Source: Augochlora pura (Eukaryota > Arthropoda > Insecta > Hymenoptera > Halictidae). From it: DNA of 64,000 nt. The position numbers and the translations under genes are program-made. The stretch covers positions 6,526,046 to 6,590,045 of the forward strand of contig NC_135775.1 of NCBI RefSeq assembly GCF_028453695.1, read 5' to 3'. Position 1 is the stretch's first letter, and each line of letters begins with the position of its first letter. Under the pieces are notes generated by a model. That model was not told the origin of the DNA. It saw only the letters and a program-made list of their open reading frames with translations, and made no database searches. Of this stretch, positions 12,101 through 23,270 are shown one piece after another.

Positions 12101-13639
12101 CGTTACTCACTACTTTGTCATTCTAAAATGTTAAATAACAATACACACAAGATCGATATTATATCCTTTAAAGTGATATATTCTCATTCCACCCTTCGGA
12201 ATACTTTACTAAATCAGCAACGTTGCTAATCGATTAAACACTAGGTTTCCTCAAATCAGAAATTAATAACAAAATATTCAACATTGTAGATTGTGTAAAA
12301 ATAAGTCAAAAGGTGTCAGATTGTAAGAGTAGAATGGAGAGTAGTACGAAATCTTCGTCGCGTATCTGGCTCGTTGCTACAGTGCAAGGGGTTAAGAAGC
12401 CAATTTGTTTCAAGGAGAAGAATACGCCGAAATACCGATTCAGCTTTTTTTCGCGTCGACCAGAGTCGAAATGACATGGGCGCCGAGACGTTTCAACATC
12501 GAGTCGCCCGTGGAAATTCACAAGGTGCTTAAGATCAAGGCCGCGCAGAAAGTAAGCAGCCGTCGTTGACTTTCGCGTGGTGCCTCGATGCGGTCCAATC
12601 CGCGTGACCCAAAACGCCGGCGAGTTATCAAAAACCGCCATACGACGTCTGATACCGCGCCCAACTCGTTCGGAAGACCGTTTATTTTTAGTTCCGTCGC
12701 AACGGTGTGCCTCTGCGACAACAATAACCTCGCTGTGTCACTAACACTGTACAATTCGTACCCCCTTAAAGCTATACACTTTTTAGCACCGAAATCACCG
12801 ATCTACAACTTTTCATTTTCCATGTGCTGTTTCAGACTCGATATTTAAATGAAAATACAGATTTTCTACACCGAAGATCGTGTCTTAGACTGGAAATCTT
12901 CCATAGAGTAAAGCTCGACGTTTCAATTTGCAGTTAAGAATGTATTCGTTCATCGACCGCGGATATTTATGCGAAATTAAATTTTCGTAGATGATCTTGT
13001 ATAATCGAGACAATTTTGTTTCGCTGACTAAGAATTTCTTCGCGATCGAAACAGTAAACCGTGAATTTTATGCTTTAAACTCTCGCGCTGAAACGATTAA
13101 AGCTCGAAGAATCAAACGAATTGTTCTCTTAAATGGAATCGATATTGTCGAGGTCTCTGATATACTTTTTGCACACGTTTCCCACAGATTCTCATCGCGG
13201 AAGATGGTCCAGCTAGTTCTTAATTTACCAGACGACCAAAGTGTAACGAAGTACCGACACCGACACGATCCTCCGGAGGCCTGGTACATTTGAACTTATG
13301 GCAACGGCGGAAGAACTCTCGGGCACGGCGATGTTAACGGTGAAAGACCGCAGTGTAGGTGTCATTCCAGAGTCATTTCGCGGTCAACATCGCCGATAGC
13401 GGGCAGAGAACAAGACTGTTACACCTTAGGTCGGATCGAGCGACCCCGTCTTTACGTTTCATCTTGATCCCGCATTTACGTTTCATCCGGACACAGCGTC
13501 CACGTTCTATCCCGACCACGCTCACCTCGTTATTGTTGTCCTGAATGTCTTCGAGCGGCAGATCCTCGTTCTTGCAGCCGCCATTCTGGTGCGGTGCTTT
13601 GGCGACTTGCTCATCCACTTTAGTCCCCAGCGACGCCAT
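3014..13639 (-). CDS. MCT-A: SLC16-family monocarboxylate-type transporter, 11 coding exons
   Basis: Eleven minus-strand exons (listed separately) join with matching phases and GT/AG borders into 672 codons including stop. Seen: MCT signature PPDGGWGW at residues 47-54 leading into TM1; GFYFERWRAMATGIAVCGSG at about 170-189 (the second MCT signature, TM4-5); a large hydrophilic loop at about 233-471 between TM6 and TM7; TM7-12 from about 472, with GNTIGR at 519-524 in TM8; a short basic C-tail ending DPSKS. Twelve TM segments fit the family. Known: SLC16 proteins are plasma-membrane major-facilitator carriers for lactate, pyruvate, ketone bodies or, in divergent members, amino acids, carnitine or creatine. 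Substrate cannot be read from sequence; the TM8 Asp used by proton-coupled MCT1 is Asn520 here, so it may not be a classical H+/lactate symporter. The start was taken at the ATG at 13,639; an in-frame ATG at 13,672 would lie beyond a likely 5' UTR splice acceptor at 13,656. The paralogue MCT-B lies 28 kb upstream on the same strand. Confidence 0.93.
4406..4531 (-). CDS. MCT-A exon 10 (TM10-TM11)
   Basis: Acceptor GTTCCAG|CTGTG, donor GCAG|GTGATT, phase 1, 126 nt. Codes SVFASLRSILVVDLLGLEKL, then TNAFGLLLLFQGVAATVGAP. The VDLLGLEKLTNAFG block is shared with MCT-B. Confidence 0.94.
4660..5065. repeat. Diverged tandem duplication in MCT-A intron 9
   Basis: Two related copies about 255 bp apart (about 4,660-4,835 and 4,915-5,065). 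Both contain CATTC.CAATGTTT.TT.AAT, GTATTACATTGATTTA, CAAAGCTGTG and TTATTCAAGAA blocks. Confidence 0.65.
5333..5572 (-). CDS. MCT-A exon 9 (TM8-TM10)
   Basis: Acceptor GTCGTAG|ACCG, donor ATAT|GTGAGT, phase 1. Codes DRAMKAGIEQSSAMFLVSVI, then GNTIGR in TM8, through to YAASFGISI. The donor sits at exactly the same codon position as in MCT-B (FFGIAI). Confidence 0.95.
6234..6456 (-). CDS. MCT-A exon 8 (end of loop and TM7)
   Basis: Acceptor TTTGTAG|CAATCG, donor CCAAG|GTACGT, phase 1. Codes QSSVGYHMSVTRLP, an acidic stretch, CYLCPESV and then TM7 (LLKSPSFLILAISGGLTMMG) to FIYVQ. The Cys pair just before TM7 has a counterpart in MCT-B (SLCPCLVLP). Confidence 0.94.
7132..7308 (-). CDS. MCT-A exon 7 (loop with conserved DIFYGGSL)
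   Basis: Acceptor GTTGGCAG|ATACGC, donor TCTCAG|GTAAAA, phase 0, 59 codons. Codes IRRHTISGRR..., then RPFYRDDIFYGGSLNRLAHY. The motif DIFYGGSL matches DIFYSGSV in MCT-B (exon 43,173-43,401), which confirms frame and exon identity. Confidence 0.92.
7655..7815. repeat. Diverged duplicate segment in MCT-A intron 6
   Basis: TTCTTGTTCTTTGATCTCCA (about 7,663) with AAGATCGGTG after it recurs as CTTCTTCTTTGAACTTCAAG (about 7,774) followed by ATTAGTG, spacing about 110 bp. Confidence 0.45.
7990..8185 (-). CDS. MCT-A exon 6 (central cytosolic loop)
   Basis: Acceptor TTTGTTTCAG|CGCC, donor CCCACG|GTAAGC, phase 0. Codes a hydrophilic loop (ASKSLHSLHKVHVETTLERK, then an acidic DEKIAEEENN stretch) ending LNGKVPT. 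Weakly conserved against MCT-B, as is usual for the SLC16 TM6-7 loop. Confidence 0.88.
8490..8655. repeat. Degenerate short tandem repeat in MCT-A intron 5
   Basis: Repeated variants of ATACCTAGAAATCTAGACG, with TTAAATACCTAAACATCTAA and ACCTAGACACC, a unit of about 20-25 bp over roughly 165 bp. Confidence 0.6.
8742..8985 (-). CDS. MCT-A exon 5 (TM6 and start of the central loop)
   Basis: Acceptor CACGCAG|GTATG, donor GTCAA|GTAAGG (phase 2). Begins MLLLCSVFGAMFRPLKP (end of TM6), then a polar Ser/Asn-rich loop to SNHNIV. In MCT-B the corresponding intron lies six codons further 3' and in another phase. Confidence 0.92.
9389..9577 (-). CDS. MCT-A exon 4 (TM4-TM5, signature motif 2)
   Basis: Acceptor TTATTAG|GAGG preceded by a pyrimidine tract; donor GCAG|GTAACA, phase 1. 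Codes GGIGAGLIYVPAVITTG, then FYFERWRAMATGIAVCGSG, the family motif around TM5. The acceptor is a TAGGAG pair, so use of the second AG would remove one Gly codon. Confidence 0.94.
10634..10774 (-). CDS. MCT-A exon 3 (TM2-TM3)
   Basis: Acceptor TCCTCAG|GCCC completes the split Gly; donor CTCG|GTAAGT, phase 1. Codes GPFVSALANRYGFR followed by TM3, ending SYGVLG. Aligns residue for residue with the MCT-B exon at 44,602-44,745. Confidence 0.94.
11529..11733 (-). CDS. MCT-A exon 2 (signature motif 1, TM1 to start of TM2)
   Basis: Acceptor TTGGCAG|AGC, phase 0; donor GCTG|GTCAGT, phase 1. Codes SIEVEMVVPPDGGWGW, then TM1 and the TM1-2 loop, ending SLQSGFYLMAG. The same donor position and phase occur in MCT-B (GMYLSAG), so this intron predates the duplication. 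Confidence 0.95.
13526..13639 (-). CDS. MCT-A exon 1 (N-terminal cytosolic segment)
   Basis: Codes 38 residues beginning MASLGTKVDEQ and ending DIQDNNNE, then donor GAG|GTGAGC (phase 0). The exon probably begins at 13,655 after an acceptor ending TTTTAG, which would make 13,640-13,655 5' UTR and imply a further non-coding upstream exon. Acidic and polar, no membrane segment, as expected for the cytosolic N-terminus. Confidence 0.82.
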
Positions 13640-16600
13640 CGTCGTCCACGGTTCACTAAAACACGGCACCATGGGACCAGGTTAAAAATCGTCGGAAGAC
13701 TGCGCGGACACATTTTAGAGATTAGGTGGATCATATTGCTTGGATTGTTAACTACTTCTTCCTTTAACAATCGGACGACGGGACTCGGGTTCATTTAGAC
13801 CCACAGTATATGTGATCTTATAGTTTCTGACAATTAATTCTTTATTACATTTAGGTGTTTAAAAGAAGTGGCTTAAAAAGTATATCGCAATAAACGGATA
13901 AATAAGCATAATAGATATTTGTTCAAATTGTCCGTGATTCGAATGATAATCATTTTAATAGATGCACGATCTTTCTTCAGTCTTCCAACTGTTTCAAATT
14001 ACAGTCTATCGTTCTTGTTACGGATGAATAAAATTCGCAGTTTAATTACGGCGTCCGGTGGTAATGTTCTCTGTTCTGAAATCTCGGGGCAATTGCAGGA
14101 CAAGTACAATGGTCTAGCGATCGTCTTAATGCCGAGGTTCGGTTATTAACTCGCAGCCGAGGCAACAATGCCATCGCCGTCTACAAGACACTGAACAGAC
14201 TTAGTTGAAAATCGTCGATTGCTCGATGTTGAAAAGGATAACGTTTCTAACTATTTAGGATCATCAAGTGGACTCTACTTAGACTCCTTGCTAGTATAAT
14301 TATAAGTAACACTGCGAAGCATAATTTTCAGATCTTTTCTTTTGCGTAAGTTGACCTTTTCATTCCACCTAATTGAACATGTGAAGATTCTATAACCACG
14401 AGCTGGATAATTAGAGTTTTGCAACGTCTACATTACAGTCTTAGGATTTCACATATAGACGCAGATCCTTTCGAAATCAAGTACCGTATGATTGAACCAT
14501 AGATAACGTAAAAAAACTGGGTATATGTACTGTCTATAACAATAGAAAGATTAGAGAATGTTAATACAGCGCTTATAACTTGTGAAAATCATGAGGCTCC
14601 TGTATCCCATAATTCATGCAGACAATTGTTACTTTATAGAAGCACTTGTAACCCAATCATAGGAAACAATAGCCATTATACTTTGTACCTGTCCATTCGA
14701 ATTGTAGCGTGAACGAATGGGGAGGTAGGATAACCAGAGAAAAGATCGAGTGAACGGAAAAGTTAATGCGAACTAATGTAGAATTACGTTTCTCTAGAAA
14801 ATAAAACGGCAAAGTAGCAAGAAAGATTACGAAGAGAACGGTACGGTAGATTTTCCGAGTTAACGATCAACGATGGCGATCGGTATCGTGCCTGGCTTCC
14901 TCCGGAGATAACTATTCGAGTATGGGCAGCTAATCTCGGTAATGGTTCGAAGGAGAAACAATGATTATCGTGCTGGAATAATCAGAATCGTATCCACGAT
15001 TCCCTGACGTCACTAATGAACTGTATATTATTGAACTGGAATTAATGCTTCCAGTTTATCATCGTCGGTTTGTTGATTCAGAGTGGCTACCATTGCGGAC
15101 ACACCCTACCGGCCGAGGCACACACCTCCGAATGTCGTCGAACGAGCGCGCTCCTTTTAATTGCTTATGTAGGATTTCATATTTTATGCATGTGAATCGG
15201 CATGCGCTCAACACCTGCGGATCGGTCGCGGCGCGTCACGGTCCCGCGGCCGATCGAACAACGTAAATACCGTGCATTATCACGTCTATAAATTATACTC
15301 GTGCACGCGTCGCTTTTCGAGAAAGAGGACAAAACGGGCAACCGATGTTTTCCCCGATTTCCTTGTCTCCGACGATGAAAAACACGCTGTAAATCAAGTA
15401 GGACGACCAGTTTTCGATCGGCTATTCCTGTCCCGATGGAAACCAGTGCGATAATTGTTGTAATGGTCGCGACAATCGCTTGTTTCTGCCACTCCCTCGT
15501 GCCGAACGCGTCGAGATGTGTTCGATACGCGTTTTCCGATTTTCGTACCGATACCGGACCTCGTTAATTTCGCATACGTTACGTACGATTTATAAATCCA
15601 AGCGTTTCTTTTTTTGACAAAAGCGAATGAGGCGGCGAAAATATTGAAAGAATTTGTGGATAAGCTTAATAACACTGTTCTACTGAAATTGTAAATTTGA
15701 CTAACACTTATACTGACGACGTTGACTTCTTCATTGACGATTTTAATAGATTTAAACTGTACAATGTTATCAGAAGCTAAGATGTTTATTTAGTGTTTTA
15801 CTTCTATATTATAACTATTGATGTCGAATAAATTAAATTGAAATTATAAAGTGAAAAAGAGTCATTCTAGTCGGTTTCCGTTTCTCAATTTCTACAAACT
15901 ATTTTTATTTTACAAGATCCGCAGCCAGTGCAACTGGCATTGCATAATTAAAATTTGAATTGGTATTTAGATCGAGAATGAAAATTTTTACGTGGCACGT
16001 TTAACTTGGGTAAACGATTGCGCAGACGTTAATTAACCACCATTTCAACGCAACAATTATGCAGATACGATTCTGCGGGATGTTCGCACAACAGTATTTC
16101 GTAACAGATTTTTTGAAAGTCTGTATTCAGCAGAAACTTCTTTACTGCATAAAAAACAAGTCACAGAAAGTTCGTAAGAATTTTGACTCTCTCCCGTATC
16201 TTATTGCATTATGCACTAATATTATTGAAAATTGCGTATGAGACATATGTAAAATTCAATCTTGCACTATGAACAATTAATCAAATATCTAAACAATTTT
16301 TAAAAAAATCAACAGAAATCAAAGTATGGGGGTTTTGCGAACAAAAACGAATTTTATTCACTTATAGTAACTACGGTGGATATACGACGATCTCATAACC
16401 TACATGCGGATCTTTATGCAAAATAAAAATTTTTTACGTCGATTGCGAGACAAGACAAGTAGAATTTTCTTTCTTTCTTTAATAATTTTAATAAGATGAC
16501 GTTATTGTATTAAAATATTTTTTAATCTTTTCACTGTTCCCAATTTCACCTCCGCCCCCATTTTTGCCATAAATGCATAAAATCCATAGGCTACTTATTT

Positions 16601-19600
16601 CTGATTTTGTTAATAATTATTACACTCTATTTCCCGAACGACACTAATCAATTAAAGCGTAACCCCTCCGATTCCGACTATACTAGGAACTGTAGAAAAT
16701 CGTGGTTACGAGTCACCTCCAGCGATGTCGATTATCAACGGCAGCCACCGATCCTCCTCGGACTCTTCGATCTCTTGAACGAGGAGCGCGGATCAATCCC
16801 TGACGAGACGAATCTCGACTGGGAACTGTACGGTGCCCGCATGAATCACTGATATTATAGCGAACTTTCGCATAGAGTCTCGGAAACGGCTAGCGAGTCG
16901 GCGGGCTCACGATATCAAGGAGAAAACAACGGCCGCGATAAACACCAGCACGGTGTCCAGAAATCTCCACGTGATAGCGACCGAGAGCGTCTCGAGTATG
17001 GGATTGGCCGGCCGAACACTTTTTGGAACCGTGCTATTTAGCAAATAGTTCCATCTAGATAGCCTTACCGATTTCGGAACCGAGAGAGATCGGACTACAA
17101 GTGTGCGCATTCATTGAAAATTTCACCGACGAGTCGTTTTTTGGAAAATTGTACAATTCGCGCAATGTTCGGTCACTGAACATCGACTTCGAAGCGCCTG
17201 GATTTCAAAGATTCTTAAACACAATGAATGCATGGAATATGAATATGGAAATTTTTGAGAAACACAATTAATTTCGTATATATCGAACAAGACATATTCG
17301 ATTTTGTTATTCTTTTATTTAACTTCTTTTTAATAGAAAAGACTGTTTTGTTCTTTCATTCAGTTTATTTTTTAATAAAAGAACCTTATCGTTCTTTTAT
17401 ATTTTTTAGTTGCTAATACAAACATTTGTTATGCTTTTATTTTGTTTATTTTTAATGTCTTATTCGACGAATAAAAATTAATTTTTAAATGACAGATTCT
17501 GTGACTCATGTGTTGTTTAACTCTTTTGTCCATATGAATGTGAAACAAGTATGTGATTCATATACGCGTGATAGTAACAGACAATAAAGTATCAGGAAAT
17601 GTGTATCGAGCTTGTTACTCCGAGAATCTGGCATCGAGAAACGCTCAGGCATTTTCCGAATATATTAGATCGATAAAAATGTTCGACGAAAATAAATATC
17701 AACGATATTCTTTAATATGATTCGTTCCGCGAATATTCCAGCAACGAGAGCACACGTTTACGGTCTGCTACTATCTACATAATACGCTACGTTCTTTACG
17801 CACTCACACCAACTGAAATGGAACACCAGCACGTAGCACGGACGTTATCTTTTCCATTTAAAGAAATCTTGTTCGCTCGTGGAACAGGAGATTTCGTGAA
17901 ACAGAGGAGTCGTCACCTGACTGTCCATCGATCGGCAGTAGTAGCGGACAGTGAATGGCCGTGTGTGAACAGGGGAGCGGCGCGATGAATGGACGTGTAC
18001 TGAAGTTCAAGGGGGGCCGGGAGAAGTCGGTGGACGAAGATTTACGCGGTCGCACCGACGACGGGACGCGTGGAATTGGTCCTGAGAAAACTTGTTCGCG
18101 GCTGATTAGGCCCCGGCGCAGAGGCAAAGGAGCCAATCAGCCCGTTTAAATTGCCACACGAACAACGGGGCAGCTGGCCGGAGTTCTCGGCCGAGCTGAT
18201 ACGTTCGTCACGTGCCGATTGTTCGCCGTGTTCGGCCGACCTTGACCTTTCTCAATACTGCCGGTCGACCTTCGTGCACGAACCAACCTACTACATATAC
18301 GGCACACCGTCGACTTCGGCGACTTTTCACCGATTTCACCACATGGATACTCCCCGATCGAACCGTTCGCCAATCCTGCGGGCTCGTTAGTATGGCGTAA
18401 CAGCTGTCCCCGTTGACGCATTAACGTAAACGTGGCCGCGTGCGAACGTTCTTCTCGTTCGTCATGACGAATTTGATTTACTTGCGGACGAAAGTCTGAT
18501 GGATTTAAAGTACCCGAGAATACCTTTCATGATTTTTTAATAAATCCTCTATAATTAAGCGTGCAATCAAAATTCTTTTGAAATCTTGGGAAATGTAGTT
18601 TACGAGACAATGGCTAATACATTATTTTCAAACGTTGCAATTGGTTAGAATGAAAGAAAAATTAAGAAATCATATTTTTTGACAAAGTTTAAAATACACA
18701 ATTTTTAATTTTTTTACTGAGACCACTCAAAAGTATTTAATTTACTAAGGTAATTTCAATAAAGTCAAAGAAAACAGTTTAGAATGTTTCTGGTGGGAGA
18801 ACAGAAGAACATAAGTCAAAACTGTTTCTATTCTAAAGAACACACTTATAGTGCAGCATGTTTCGTTTCATTAGACTTACAAAATAAACGTCGTATTAGA
18901 TTTTCAAATATACCATACTTTATTGAAAACGTTGGCGGTATTTTGAGAATACTTGTACGTGAAAGATGGATTCTAGTAAGTCTTTCAGGAAGTACCAGTG
19001 GAAATTATGTAGGATTTTTGAAGCGACTGCTACTTGTAAATTCAAGTATTCAACTTGGTTGAAAATCTATGAAGCTTTTGCTAAATATACAATTGAAAGT
19101 CAGTTGTTATTGATATAAGCTTCACGCTATCCTTGGACTAAATCATTATCGGCTACTACAGAAACTGCCACAATGTTGCAACTGCTGACGCCTGCACTAA
19201 AAGCACGATCTCCGTTCGCATCGTACTTGCAAACACGATGTCTACCGAGACCAAACATTCTCTTTCGCAATTAATTATTATCAAGAAATTTTTTCTCGAA
19301 ACGCAGAACTGTTTGCATCAATAGCAACACAACGTACCGACACCCACCCATTTTTGTCACGGAAGCATAAAAACAGTCACTATCCTCAACACAATGTTTG
19401 CATCTCCGCGTACACGCAATGGAATAAAAATGCACAAAAATCGCATGTGCCTTTTACGGTAAAAATTCTGCCAACAGCGGTGCCTGTATTCAGAAGATAC
19501 CTCGTCCCAGATGATATTTCAACGCTTTCACCTGGCGTACACATTACAGTCCCGGTATCCAAAAGCAATCACAATAGTTCCTACTTACCACAGCGGGACT

Positions 19601-22600
19601 AGAGGAATCGACCAAAGCCGACGGAACGCGAGCCCAAAGAATCCGGCGAAAAGTGATCTAACCGTAGACCAGACTTCCTCTCTAATGAGATACTGTCCAG
19701 CGATCGCAGACAATTGAGCCAGTCGAAGCGCGTGCAACGAGGCGAACGGCTTTGTATCTTGTACATATTTTGTGAATCGCCGATAAGATACGACCCGTGT
19801 CAACCGGAACAATTTACATATCGAGAGACAGAGAAAGAGAGAGAGAGCGATGGGGGCAAGAGAGAAGCGTGTTGTCATCTCGGTGGAAAACACGCGGTGC
19901 ATTCTGTTTGCCGTCGGATCATTCGCGGCGGACGTCCACAAATCAACGCCGCATGATACGCCCCGGCGACAGAAGCAAATTCGGGATCAAAACCAACGAA
20001 AACAATATTTCCCTTATCGCGGGCGAGCAATGCTACCGAAACCGATTTATCGGGCAGACTGTGGAATCGACCGAGCCCGAGGAAAGTGGAAATCCAGTTT
20101 CGAATGGTCCTCTGGAATGCCTCGTCCTCTTGGTAGACCGGTCGCTTCGGAATACAAGATTTCGCTGGCGAATCGATGAAATCGGTTTTTATAGGAATAT
20201 ATATGCTGGATCTTGTACTTGTACTGCTGCAACGGTACAGTTGACTTTAACGTTGTAGAGAAGATGCGGTTCGAGTTAAAAGACTGTTTAGCTTCTAGTT
20301 TAGCCTCTATTATATGAACCTTTGATGTTGATCTATGGAGACACGTGACGCTAAGTAAGCTTTCTATTATCTGAACATTAATGTTTGTTTCACTGATTCA
20401 TAACCGAGGTTCTACTGTGTTTTAATTGTTTTAACATCGTTCTCGCGTTCTGAATTACTTTATGGTACAATTCGTTACTTTATGGTCTTCGTTAAGAAAA
20501 TCAGTCGAATTTTACACCCGTCGTTGGCTGAAATTGCAAGACTAGTAAACTATTCTAAAATGTACGACTTTTCTATATAATATTTTTGTAAACATTTATA
20601 AAAATATATGATGCATTTGTCACCAAAGAAACTCCAGTTGTGTATGACTTTTAAAAAATAATACTTGGTGCCGAAAAAAAAAAACACTAATAATGTATTC
20701 GGGATTATCTATACATTATTAACAACTTAATAAAATCATTAAACAAGTAACGGAATCTCCGAAGATCTTCTGTCTGTTACAAATTGCAAAGACAATTTTT
20801 ATATTTCGCATAGGTCCGCAGTATGCAGCTAACAAAAATATAAATTCAAACAATATAGCATTTAATGGGACATCCGAGCATAGAAATCCACCCCATAACA
20901 ACCGCGTCGTTTCGAAAGTGTAGACTTCTTTCGGTGTTAAAATTTCGAATGCACCCAAAGCAATCGGATGACGATGCCAAGATCGGAATCGCCAGCGGGT
21001 CAACGTCCCTTTCACGTTCGCCTTCCTCGTTGTCCCTTTTCACGATCGTTCAGCGCAAGGTCGCCACGGATATAAATACGAGTAGCCACGAGTTAGATGG
21101 ACGAGAGCTGGATGCCGTTGGTTAGGAGAATGTTTCAACACTCATGCCAATGGCACGGTTGTTAGCGTCTTCATCTCGTGACGCCTCCACGTGTAGGCGC
21201 GTAGTCAGCGTAGCATTGTTGCACGGCTTCGTGGAGTATTGTGCAAACAGGATTGTGTAAACCTCGGCCGGCTGATAACGGGGCCCCGCTTATTTTTAGG
21301 CGGCGGTTCTTCCCTCCACCCTGACGCGTTTGCCCCCTGGATTCTCTCACTCGAATCGGCCGTACAGTATCACTGGATGCTCTTTTGAGCAGGCCAACTC
21401 GCGATTCGAACACGGTTATCGATCATGCGACAACACCCTATTTACGATTCTTTGGATCCCCATTTACGCATTGTTAATTATTTAATTGACAACGAACCTA
21501 CAGTTCGTGACAGGTAGCTAAGTGATGCTTTAGGAAAATGGTATAAACTTATAAGTTAATAAATAAATATTTATAAATTTCAAGGTGTTTTAAATATTTG
21601 GAGACTTTCTTCCAGCGCAGTTGATTGATTAAAAGAGTTGCTTTATGGAAACTTAACACCCCGATGGATTGATAATAAATCGGATAACGTGAATTCTGCA
21701 AACATTTGAAATAATAACGCTAAAATAGTAGACCTCCGAAGATCTTAATTGATCCTTGCTCCCATAAAATATAATCTGATTACACGGGGACTTCGAAGAT
21801 CAGCTACTTGACACTCTGTTTGTCGCGTTAATTGATAAAAGTGTGCTGTTTCTGGAACGTTAGGATAAATTGTTGCTTCAAAGTTTCGTTTTTTTTTCTC
21901 TATTTTTGAGCAATTATCTGAAGTATAAATAAAGTGTCGACACTATCCAGTGAAAGATAAGCCAGATGTCCACTCATCGTTGAACAGATAGAAGGTTACT
22001 GCTATTTTAATATTGTAACAGTATGTTTTTAAATCGGTAAGAAGTATATGTGGAAATAATGTAATTAAACGTCGATCTAAGAAGCTACAGACTTCTTATA
22101 TTTAACCAAAATAACAAATGGAGAATATATTATGCACAGATGCAAATGTATCTCGTATAATACATGTTTCGTATAATTCAAATACATTTGTAAAAAACTG
22201 AGTACGTTTTCGTACACAATAATGTTTACTCAATTTTTACAGTCTTCTTTTACCTCATATTTTCTTTTATTTCGTCTTTTTTTCATACTGTTATTTGACT
22301 ATAAGAATATCTTCAGTTGTTTATAAAAACATGCGATGCTCGTGCATATCGATATTCTTCTGTTTTCGATGCTCTTTTTTCATCGCAGAAAATATTTCAC
22401 ATTCAGTCAGAAGGAAATGCTTGCAGAGGAAACGTTATTTCGTGCCCTAGTACTTCTAAAATATTAGAATTCCATTTCTGATCGTGATCTACAGAAGCAT
22501 TTCGATGAAATTACTTAAAAACTATGAGAAAACTTTCACGAAACAATAAATATCTAGAAAAAAATAAATAATTTGGTTCTGATTATGATAAAAATCATCG

Positions 22601-23069
22601 AATTGATAGTTTAAGTGAATATCGTACAACAAAAATTCGACGTTTGCATAAAAAAGGAATCGAAATTTTCTTAAATTATTATTACTATTATTATTCAGTT
22701 TATTACTAATTTTCGCTCATAAAATAGAAACATAGATGAAAAATGTATAAGCGTCGTAGAATAACCTAATTTAAAAAGTTTAATTTTACGGGTAAGAGTA
22801 AGTATAGTCAGTAGATTTAGTGTCAATCCACCAAAAGATTAGTTGAGCCAAAAGTACGAAGCTCGTGGATTATCGTGCCGAGAATTTCAGAATCTAAATG
22901 AATTATCTTTGTTAGCTTTCGGCGCGTAATCTCGACGGTTACGATGATTCATAATGTTAATACCGTATCAGATAGCTCCTCCCTGTACAGACAATTTATC
23001 GGCACTTAATTTTACGTTAAACCTCTCATCAGAAATGTTACTTGATTAATTATCATTTTATTCAAAGAT

Positions 23070-23270
23070 TTCTACCAATTCTAATATCTTACATAAGAAT
23101 TCCAAAATTATGCAGAAGAATTTTAATATCTTGCAGAAGAGCTGTAGTATATTGCAGGAGAATTCTAATATTTTTCACACAAGAATTCTAATATTTTGCA
23201 CAAGAATTCTAATATTTTTCACAAGAATTCTAATGTTTTCCACAAGAATTACAACACCTTACTCAAGAGT
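23070..23270. repeat. Tandem repeat, ~21-27 bp unit
   Basis: Seven or more diverged copies of a unit like AGAATTCTAATATTTTGCAC. The copies at 23,157-23,250 are nearly identical, those at the flanks more decayed. Confidence 0.75.

Noticed and set aside
12230..12260. TTAAACACTAGG, resembling the left end of the piggyBac-like MITE
   Set aside because: No matching right end or second TTAA in proper orientation was found nearby; could be a coincidence or half element.
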